From Balamuthia mandrillaris (Eukaryota > Discosea > Longamoebia > Balamuthiidae), in assembly GCA_031835245.1 (NCBI GenBank), contig JAVKOQ010000171.1, forward strand, positions 54,204 through 118,203: a stretch of 64,000 nt of DNA, written 5' to 3'. The notes under the pieces are model-generated. The model was not told where the DNA came from. It saw only the letters and a list, made by a program, of their open reading frames with translations, and made no database searches. A program made the position numbers and the translations under genes. The first letter of the stretch is position 1. Every line of letters begins with the position of its first letter. Positions 56,588 through 64,000 of this stretch are shown here, one piece after another.

Positions 56588-56917
56588 AAGACAAGCATAC
56601 AAAGCAGGTCATCAGTAACGGAAACAGTGGCAATAGAGGTGATGGATCTCCTTCGACGCGGCATTTCACGGCTGCTTTCCCTTTGCTCTCTTTGTGTTGC
56701 GCAATGCATGTTAGTGAAACAGGACGGCTGAAGACACAACAGTTGGCTCTCTCGAACTTTTCAGCGATAGGCGGAGAGGACGCATGCCACAGGCGCAGCA
56801 CAACGTGGTGGCTGTTTGTGAACGGAGGGCTGTGGTCATCTTTTTTTGTAAATTAGCGGTGGTGATATTGTTGTTGGAATGGTGCGATCTGTTTTTTAAA
56901 GATGTACATAAATAGGG
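56588..56917. other. Gap between convergent LMBR1-family gene and ZNF830
   Basis: A 330-bp tail-to-tail gap holding both 3' UTRs. An open frame at 56485-56856 is a read-through of the LMBR1-family last exon in another frame and is not supported. Confidence 0.5.
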
Positions 56918-57565
56918 TTACACAACCTTGGAACGCCAATCCAGGAAGTCATCTTCCTCTTCCTCCTCCTCTTCATCCTCGCTCTCGCTTTGTGCCATGG
57001 CAGTGGTGGACTTTGCGCTGGAGACAGTTTTCCGATTGCGCAGCTCTTGCAACCGTTTTAGCTTTTGTTGGTTCTCTTCTATCATCTCCTGCATTTCGCT
57101 AGGTTGACCTTCCGTTGCGTCATCCCCTTCTACCTCTTCTTCTTCTTCCTCCTCCTCCTCTTCCTCCTCTGCTTCGGCTAGTGTTTGTGCTTGCTCGGTA
57201 GTGCCTTCCCCTGCATCTGCTTTCTCGGTGATCTGGGCCACTTGGCTTTGAAACTTTGCCCACTCGTCCCTTTGTCAGGACAAAGAGTTAGAGATTGAAG
57301 ATAGAAGGGTGGAGAGGAGAAAGAAAGAAGGATATTAAGAGAAGTGAGAGCAAAATTATTTAATGGTTAGCATGTTGCATCCATGAGATGTGAATCTCCC
57401 AACTAAGTCCGGCGGTTGTGCCAGTGAAAGACATTGGTGTATCCCAACACGATGCCCCACAAGGTAAAAAAAATTACCCCCATCGTTATATGGCCGGTGC
57501 AAATCACAAAAGCACATCGTTTCGCTTTCATGAGTTCGTAAGGCCAAACACAAAAACATATGTGG

Positions 57566-57598
<33 letters not shown>

Positions 57599-58578
57599 AG
57601 GGAGAGAGAGGAGAACATACTCTAAAACTGCTTGCTTATCTTTCCCTTTATCAGGAAGGGCAGGCTGCTCCACTGCAATATCAGTGGACGGCCGCAGCGG
57701 TTCATCAAAGAACCCTTCTGGAAGAGCAGATGCCTCCTCAGTGGCAGTCGTAGCACGCCGTTCCACCACCACTACGTTCGTTTCTTGTGGAATGCTTTCA
57801 TCAAAAAAGTTGGCTGGAACATCTTTTGGAGGCTTCCGCTTAGTGCCACCACTGCTTTGGGTGATAGTGGTTGTAGCAGTGGCTGCTGTATTCGTTCCTA
57901 TTTGAAGTGTAACACAGATGAGCAGAAGTGAGCGATCGTAACGCGATTGCGATCATAGTAACAAGAGGTCGTCCAACCTTTGAGTTTCTTGCTGGTGGCA
58001 GTGACAGTAGTGGTAGAAGAGAGGTTAGTAGGTGTTGAATCTCGTCGTTGTTGAGAGGAAGGAGGCTTGCTAGTTTGCTGTTGCGCTGTTGAGGCGATGG
58101 TAGTGGAGGCAGGTTGGTCCGGAGGTGTCTTTCTCTTTTTAGAATCAGAAGGCGGGAGGTTCGCGCGCTGAGAAGCGTCCTCTTTCACTTTGGCAACCAT
58201 CTATTTGATTCGGATTAGCGCATATACTTTCGCTCAAAATGATATAATACAGATCGAGAGGAGGATAAGCACTGGAAGAAGAGTTTGGCTGAAAAAAAAT
58301 ACCTCTTGGTGAGCTTTACCACGAATGTGAGCTGACCACAGCGCCTCCGACTTTATGACCACGTTGCAGAGCTTGCAAACGGGCTGACCCACTGCATTGT
58401 ATCTTATGCCGAAAACAATTAAAAACAAGAAAATCAAACTCATGTGAGCTGTGTACTCACATGGTAGATTTCAATCGCAGCTACTGAGAGGAACAAACCT
58501 TACCAATGGAGACTGTATCTTCTTCTCTTGTTTTCTTTGGGTTTGGGCGCTTCGCATCAACTTGCGAACGTCCGTCAT
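56918..58578 (-). CDS. ZNF830: ZNF830-like spliceosome-associated zinc-finger protein
   Basis: Nuclear C2H2 protein associated with late spliceosomes and genome maintenance in animals and plants. Start ATG 58576-58578: MTDVRKLMRSAQTQRKQEKK, the family N-terminal helix. A phase-2 intron (donor GTTTGT, acceptor ATAAG) joins SPLVR to YNAVGQPVCKLCNVVIKSEA and LWSAHIRGKAHQE, the zinc finger (CX2C...HX4-5H) with the family YNxxGQ lead. Then a Ser/Thr/Lys-rich linker, PPKDVPANFFDESIPQ and ALPEGFFDEPL (repeated DVPxxFFD-type motifs), EWAKFQSQVAQITEKAD, an acidic tract, a coiled coil (MQEMIEENQQKLKRLQELRN) and the terminal DDFLDWRSKVV, diagnostic of ZNF830. Five or six exons. One intron has a GA run on the plus strand, so CT on the sense strand. 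Confidence 0.93.
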
Positions 58579-59827
58579 CTTCTTGGCCTGTTCTCTCTTC
58601 AAGTGGAGAGGATACTCCTCAAGCATCACAACATGACGTCACCGGTGTGTCTGAGGGGTCATTGTAATTGAGGGGTCACAGCCTGCGATTTAATTCCAGC
58701 CAATCAAATCCGTCGCCTCCTCGTCGGCAAGAACACAATGCACACAAAAAGCAAGCATGCCGCTTCCGACGGAAAGACAACGGAGTAGCGGAACCGCTTG
58801 CAGCAGGTGCAAAGCACAACATGGAATTTTCAAACCATGGATAAGCCTGAGTGACCATGAAGAGATCGGCATTGAGGTGGGACTTCATGATCGCTCAGAC
58901 TTACCCACGGTTTACCACAGAACGGACGGACAAACCAAGAGGGGGTGAGGGGACACCAAGGGGATCAGCCCGAACAACGGTACAAGTAACGAACCCTCTC
59001 TAGGGTCCTTCTCTTGTTGCCACCAACACTATGTTACACCTAACCAGTACGGTTTGTGTTCATGTGTGTAAAAACTTGCTCGCCTCAAAATGATCCTCCT
59101 TGATCACCTAAGAATAAGACGGTGAGAGGAAAGCCTTTCACCCAAAAAAATAAAAATCAGACTTTACGGCTTGGGTGTAACCGCCTAGCACAGGGCAGGT
59201 AAAACATCAAACACCGGCGTGCTCAAAAAATAGATCGGGGCCAGCCTGCAAGGTAGCATGTGATAAGCTGTTTAACTACCTGGTAGCATCATGAAATATT
59301 ATCCCTCACCTGCGGCTCTCTCGCGTTCACTGGAAAACCGAATCAAGCTGTAAGGTTGAATCAACCCCTGAGAACTGTAACTGTACTATGGCCTCGTTCC
59401 CAGAAGGTTTGCTACGTGCACCACCTGTATGCCAGTAAAGAGTCGCCATTCACCAGTTCAGCCCCCACAAGAGGTAATTTCCATCTCCTATCCACTTCTT
59501 TTTGTTATAAACGAGCGTTTTTCCTCAGCTGTGCCACAGCACGCTTTTACTGATATTTATTTCTTGTTTCTGGCTCTGTGCTTAGCAGTGCCACAACCGC
59601 ACTCGATAAACGAGAACAGAGAAGAGGGGCGAGGAACAAGAGGGGGAGAGGGGAAGAGGACGAGAAGGTAGAGAATGGGAAGAAGCATCAGCTCGATAAA
59701 TACTAACAGCATAACATTACGAAAGCACCACAAAAAGACTAGCTAGCAAAGAGAGGTAAACTAGGCAGGCAAACCAAAGGGAAGGGAGGTTGATTGGTAA
59801 GTTTAGTTCGTTATTTAGTTTGTTATT
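58579..59827. other. 1.25-kb ORF-poor gap
   Basis: Longest gene-free stretch in the window. No exon is supported. Several short hairpins occur, for example GGTGA...TCACC at 59130-59151 and ACCCT-CTCT-AGGGT near 58995. The composition is more even and less pyrimidine-biased than the introns. It may hold an unrecognised non-coding RNA or distal regulatory DNA. tRNA, U1-U6 and SRP motifs were looked for by eye and not found. Confidence 0.4.
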
Positions 59828-60733
59828 TTAAACCTGTTCGACCAAGTTTTCAAAGTCTTTGGACCGGAAGAAAGTATAGTTGAGGGTGATGTTGGTGACG
59901 TCGGCCATGTCAGGGTCGTCCGCAAAGTCCGCATCAATGAGGAAGAGCACAGGGAGGTCCACCACCTGCTTGGCCGGCAGCAGCTGCTCATCAAAGCAAA
60001 AGCACTCGATCTTGTGGAAGTAGAGGGCGGCCTTGGCGGGGACCACGTTGTAGGAGGCTATCCCGACCACGTCCTCCTCGGTGAGGTTTTGGGCTCTGTA
60101 AAAGATGAGGACGCTCTGTCCGGGCACCACTTTGACCTCCTGCTGCAGCGGGAAGAAGCGCCACGGCACGTTGGCATTCACCTGCGAGGAGAACTGAATC
60201 CGCAAGGGTCGCTCCTTGCGGGCCGTCTTGAACTGCTCCTGATAGGCAGGGCCTTCCTGGACGGTCCCTCCGTAGCCCGTCTGCTGGCAGAACATGCGGT
60301 AGAGGGGGACGGAGAGGTAGGACACGCCGACGGCGGCCACCACCACGCCGGCCAGCATCAGCCCCACGTTCTTGTTGCGTTCCCTTGGTGGCTGTTTGTT
60401 GGTGTTGGGGGGTGGTTGGTATTTGCTTGCGCCACGTAGCGGGGCGCTCCTGCTGAAGGCTTTGCTTTGGCGGAGAAACGGTGTGAACGGAGAGAAGAAG
60501 GAGGAGAAGGAGGCCCTGGTCGTGCTTGTGGTTTTATGAAAAAAGCCAGGCGCGGAGGTTCCTCTCAGCCATGCCCCGCTGCTGGAGTGAAATAGATTGG
60601 GTGGTGGCACGCTGCAGGCTCTCGGTGGGAGTGCGCCCCATACCACCGTTCTGGCTCTCGCCAAAAGGCGCTGTTGAAAAGGAGTGCCCACAAACCCAGC
60701 CTGCAGCGAGCAATTCGAAAGTCGTAGGCTCAT
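59828..60733 (-). CDS. COX11: COX11 copper chaperone for cytochrome c oxidase
   Basis: Mitochondrial inner-membrane protein that delivers copper to the CuB site of Cox1. Start ATG 60731-60733 (MSLRLSNCSLQAGF) opens a long Arg/Ser/Ala-rich presequence. A single TM (VGLMLAGVVVAAVGVSYLSV) is followed by PLYRMFCQQTGYGGT, then the globular domain: RKERPLRIQFSSQVNANVPW, VVPGQSVLIFYRAQNLT, ASYNVVPAKAALYFHKIECF, the copper site CFCFDEQLLPAKQVVDLPV (CxCF) and the terminal ITLNYTFF. All family landmarks are present. Single exon, 301 residues; the presequence is longer than in yeast. It shares a 187-bp divergent promoter with the SZRD1-like gene. Confidence 0.97.
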   Translation of the reverse strand: MSLRLSNCSLQAGFVGTPFQQRLLARARTVVWGALPPRACSVPPPNLFHSSSGAWLRGTSAPGFFHKTTSTTRASFSSFFSPFTPFLRQSKAFSRSAPLRGASKYQPPPNTNKQPPRERNKNVGLMLAGVVVAAVGVSYLSVPLYRMFCQQTGYGGTVQEGPAYQEQFKTARKERPLRIQFSSQVNANVPWRFFPLQQEVKVVPGQSVLIFYRAQNLTEEDVVGIASYNVVPAKAALYFHKIECFCFDEQLLPAKQVVDLPVLFLIDADFADDPDMADVTNITLNYTFFRSKDFENLVEQV

Positions 60734-60920
60734 CTCTCCACTCTCTTTTTTTTTATTCGAAAATGTAAAATAATTCCAGGAAATGAATCGTCCGAAATTT
60801 CGGATATTATCATTTCCAAAGTAGCCAACCAACGAAGAAAGAAAGGAGTAGCAGAGAGGGAAGAAGAGGCTGCGGCACAGGGATTACCTTTGTGCACCCT
60901 TTTTCTCAAACGTCACCAGG
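60734..60920. promoter_or_regulatory. Compact divergent promoter, COX11 / SZRD1-like
   Basis: Only 187 bp separate the two divergent ATGs. An ATTTCGGAAATGAT-like pseudo-palindrome occurs near 60784-60820 (CCGAAATTTCGGA). No TATA box is seen. Confidence 0.45.
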
Positions 60921-61921
60921 ATGGACGAGCAAACAGGCAGTTGGGAGGACTTTGACCAGAATTGGGTATGTTATTTCCTTTTTTTCAGATTCTGTTTCTT
61001 TGTTGTTTGCATTTTTTATTTCAGTAGCTGAGGCTGATGATCAAAACCAAACAGCCCACGCTCAGTGCAGCCAACAACCACCAACCACAGCAACAACCAC
61101 AGAGACAGCAAACCAACAACTCCCCCAAAAAAATTCTGCAAGCTCCCGTGAGCATACTTGGGGCTCCCCCAAGTAGCAGCAGCACTACTCCTCTCTACGA
61201 TATTCCAGATGACAGTTTGCGGGCCGCTCACCCCTTCTTTGCTGCCCAACCAAAAGTCCGCATACTCACACGGAAAGACTCACAAACAAGCCCTCTACTC
61301 CAAACCTCAACTACTTCCAACAATAGCGATAACAACAACTCTTCCTCTGCCTCCACGACCCCTGCCACTCCCCAAAAAAGCTTTGAGGAAAGACAAAGGG
61401 AGTACGAGCTTGCTCGTGCTGCCATATTCAGCCAAGACCCTCCCCTCAAAGCCTCTGCGTCTTCACAAGCCTCTCCCACCACTCACAACAACAAACAACA
61501 AACGGCTTCTTCAAATGGCCAACAATACCCGCGTGGCAACCGGCGAGGAGGGAGATCCAACAACCAAAACAGAGGTGGTAGCGGAGGAGGACCCAGGACT
61601 AGAGGGGGAGGGAGGTCAGGTGGAAGTGGAAGAACATCCCCTTCCAACTCCTCTGGCTGGCCAAGCGGAAGCAATGCAGCCGCCAACTCCGACTTGCAGC
61701 GGAGACAGCCCTCACCTGCACCCTATCTTCAACCCTACCACCACCACCACCAACAACAACAGCAACACTATCAAAACAACGACTACCACCATCAAAACAA
61801 CAACTTCAGCAATTACAATCCCCACCACTACAACCACCAGCAGCAGCAGCAGCAACCGCCGCCGTCGTCCTCCTCGCACACCGCCTATGAATATTATTCC
61901 ACGTCGTCATGGGGACGCTGA
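60921..61921 (+). CDS. SZRD1: SZRD1-like SUZ-domain RNA-binding protein
   Basis: Small cytoplasmic RNA-binding protein with a SUZ domain. Exon 1 MDEQTGSWEDFDQNW matches the SZRD1 opening (SWEEAADSGEID). Exon 2, joined at acceptor CAGTAG (about 61026), starts LRLMIKTKQ. The SUZ core is spread over ILQAPVSILG, LYDIPDDSLRAAHPFF, PKVRILTRKDSQTSP and QKSFEERQREYELARAAIF, the last being the hallmark SUZ helix. The C-terminal half is RGG-like (GGRSNNQNRGGSGGG) then His/Gln/Asn-rich, absent from the short animal protein and typical of prion-like RNA granule proteins. It ends YYSTSSWGR. Confidence 0.85.
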
Positions 61922-62183
61922 CTAGTTTTCGTATTTATTCTTATTTTTTCCTTTTCTAGGCCAACAAACAGAAAAATTTTAGAAACTTTTCTCAAAAAAT
62001 CGACAAAAAGTCGAAAGAAAAAAAAAGAAAATAAATAAGCTTCAACGGCAACGCGACCACCCAGTGAGAGAGAAGAGGGAGCGGTTCTTCTGCGTTTGGG
62101 CGCCAAGTTAGCAGTGTGTGGTGGCGATTGAACTTGGGATTGTGTGGAATATACAAAGTTGTCGAAACAGCCATTTACCAAAG

Positions 62184-64000
62184 ATGAATAACTTCTCCAA
62201 TGATGGCTCTTTCATGGAGATGTTCCTGAAGGAGCAATCCAAAACGGTTTGAAGAATCTTCTACTCTTTTTTTTAATACTTATCTTTTTTTCGTTTGGTT
62301 TGATGTCTTTGTCCGCTCATCTCTTCTCTTTTGTTTGTGTGATGTTGCTTTATTAGGGTGACAGTTCCTCGGATGCCAGTGAAACGACAGCCGACTCGAC
62401 TTCTGCGCCGGAGGCTTCCTCTTCCACAACAACCACCGACACTGCGGATTCTTCTGGAAGTTCTTCCCCGTATGGCGGCTATCCTCAAGGCTACCCTCCG
62501 GCAAGTGGTGCAGCTGGCTATCCCGCTGCGGGTTACCCTCCTGGCTATCCTTCACCCTACCCTTATTACCCTGCTTACCCAGGTTCGTTCGTATATACTA
62601 AGCGGGAGGAGGGATCCTTCTCTTCCCAGCTGCTTGTTTGTTCGCTGTTTGGTTGGCTAACTGCTAAGTGAAATGAAGGTTACTATGCGGGCTATCCCCC
62701 AGTACCAGGAGGAACAGCCGTGGGTGGAGATGCTTCCTCTGCACCTGCATTGATGCCTACCCCCACTATGCTTCCACCTGAGTATGCTCATGGAGGTGCC
62801 GCAATGGGCGTTGGTGGGATGGGTCTTGGTGCTACCGCTAGCATGGGGCAGCCGCCTCCCAGCAACATGATTTGGGTGGGCAACATTCACCCGGATACCT
62901 CTGAGCATGAGATCAGAGCCGTTTTCCAAAGCTTTGGCAACCTAGAGCACGTAAAGGTTTGCAGCCAGATACTTGTTCACCTATCACCTTTCCATATGCT
63001 GAGCTATTCTTTGGTGGCAACAACAGATTGTAGCACACAAGAACTGTGCCTTTTTGACGTACGGAGATCTGGAATCAGCCAGGGCAGCGCACAGCGGAGG
63101 ACAGGGCCACTGGATACATGGCCAAGAAATTCGTGTCGGGTGGGGAAAGGTTGTGATGGAGATTCTCTCTTCCCCTCTTAGTATGCTTCTCACCCTTCAA
63201 CCCAGGCCGAGCCCAACCGAAGAGATCAGCAGAGGGAAGACACCGGCCCGAAGAGCAAGAACTTGTGGATTGGCAACCTTGATCCTGAAATCACTGAAGA
63301 GGACATACGAGAAAAATTCTCAGCCTATGGATACATAGAGCACGTCAAGTTGCTTCCCGGCAAGAATTGTGGCTTCGTCAACTTTGAGTCTGTTCAGTCT
63401 GCAGAAAGGGCCAAGAGAGAATTATTTGGCCAATATCTTGGCAGCAGGCCCATGAAGATAAACTATGGACGGATCGAGCCCGATCGGGAGCCTACTCAGT
63501 CGGCCAGGAGGGATTCCACTCCTTTCTCTCCTCCTCAGTACTCTGAAGAGCCAGAGCTGCCTCCGCCTGCTGTACCTCCACCTTCTGGTACGCCAATTCT
63601 CATTTTTTCTCTTTTGCTTTTGCTTTTGCTTTTGTTGTTTAAACATTATTACTCAGTTTTTGTTTTTCTTGCTGTTTGTTTTTTGTGAAACGTTAAAATG
63701 CTTTGCAGATTCCGCACGGCAGGACGTTATAGACAAGACTGCTGCTTTTGTTGCCAAAAATGGCCCTGTCTTTGAAAGAATGATGAAAAATAAAGAGAGA
63801 AACAATCCCAAGCTCGACTTTCTGTTTGGTGGCGAGGATCACGCCTATTACCAATACAAACTTTGGAGCTTGCGGCAACAGAAGAGTGGAGGTACGCTCA
63901 ACATTTATCTTCCTTTATTGTCGTTGTTTTTCTTTGTTAAAGAATTTACAGCTAATTCACACTTCGTAGGCCCTTCGGAACAAGCCCTTCAACACACTCA
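62184..64000 (+). CDS. RRM-RRM-SURP RNA-binding protein, cut by window end
   Basis: Nuclear splicing-type protein; the 3' end lies beyond the window. Exon 1 is NNFSNDGSFMEMFLKEQS. A Ser/Thr stretch and a Gly/Tyr/Pro-rich region (GYPQGYPPASGAAGY) follow. RRM1: NMIWVGNIHPDTSEHEIRAV (RNP2), then, after an intron (AAG|GTTTGC to AACAG at 63028), KNCAFLTYGDLESARAAHSG (RNP1-like) and EIRVGWGK. RRM2: NLWIGNLDPEITEEDIREKF, NCGFVNFESVQSAERAKREL, MKINYGR. A SURP (SWAP) motif begins VIDKTAAFVAKNGPVFERMM, then NPKLDFLF and HAYYQYKLW. RRM plus SURP recalls the U2 snRNP-associated U2SURP/RRC1 group, but two RRMs before SURP differ from its usual single RRM. A CID domain might follow outside the window. Confidence 0.85.

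Overview
The window is nuclear DNA of a gene-dense, intron-rich unicellular eukaryote. Most genes have many short GT-AG introns whose 3' halves are CT- or TTC-rich on the sense strand. Intergenic gaps are usually 100 to 600 bp, and neighbours often share divergent promoters or end tail to tail. F-box proteins with Gly-Cys-Pro-Trp ankyrin-like repeats, RhoGEFs, Ddi1 and chromodomain retroelements fit a free-living amoeba (Amoebozoa-like). That placement is inference; no rRNA or mitochondrial marker is present.

Layout. 0-3.2 kb: nuclear poly(A) polymerase (-). 3.8-4.9 kb: intronless F-box/ankyrin-like gene (-). 5.2-5.7 kb: PRORSD1 (+). 6.3-8.35 kb: tRNA-Arg(CCG) with a duplicated 3' half, an unknown two-exon gene, and two tRNA-Arg(ACG) copies facing each other. 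8.5-10.4 kb: ZCCHC10 (+) and tRNA-Lys(CTT) (-). 10.9-15.0 kb: STRA6-family membrane protein (+). 15.1-17.6 kb: DH-PH RhoGEF (-). 17.9-20.0 kb: secreted EEP-fold phosphodiesterase (+). 20.1-24.65 kb: accessory island with decayed and intact F-box/ankyrin-like copies and a broken chromodomain Ty3/gypsy fossil. 24.7-30.8 kb: CIAO1, ESF1 and a CYTH-like gene (all +). 30.8-33.1 kb: four-TM protein and a DDE-transposase-derived gene (both -). 33.6-37.4 kb: TBC1D5 (+). 37.4-38.3 kb: repeat-rich gap. 38.3-43.2 kb: TM-PH-PH-SMP-DH fusion (+). 43.4-45.6 kb: organellar RlmN-type methyltransferase (-). 46-50 kb: F-box protein (+), prefoldin 6 (-), Ddi1 (+). 50.4-53.2 kb: partial unknown gene, acidic protein with an RFC1-like N-terminus, small secreted protein (all +). 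54-58.6 kb: LMBR1 family (+) and ZNF830 (-). 59.8-64 kb: COX11 (-), SZRD1-like (+) and an RRM-RRM-SURP protein cut by the window end (+).

How the genes fit together. Most are housekeeping: mRNA 3'-end formation, splicing and mRNA binding (PAP, ZCCHC10, ZNF830, SZRD1-like, RRM/SURP), ribosome and tRNA quality (ESF1, RlmN, PRORSD1, tRNAs), protein folding and turnover (PFDN6, Ddi1, F-box proteins), metal cofactor assembly (CIAO1, COX11), and membrane or small-GTPase control (TBC1D5, RhoGEF, SMP-DH). The clearest novelty is one continuous exon joining a lipid-transfer SMP domain to a RhoGEF DH domain, a protein that could couple membrane-contact lipid transfer to Rho/Rac signalling. Second is an intron-bearing gene derived from a Tc1/IS630-type transposase whose DDE signature has changed.
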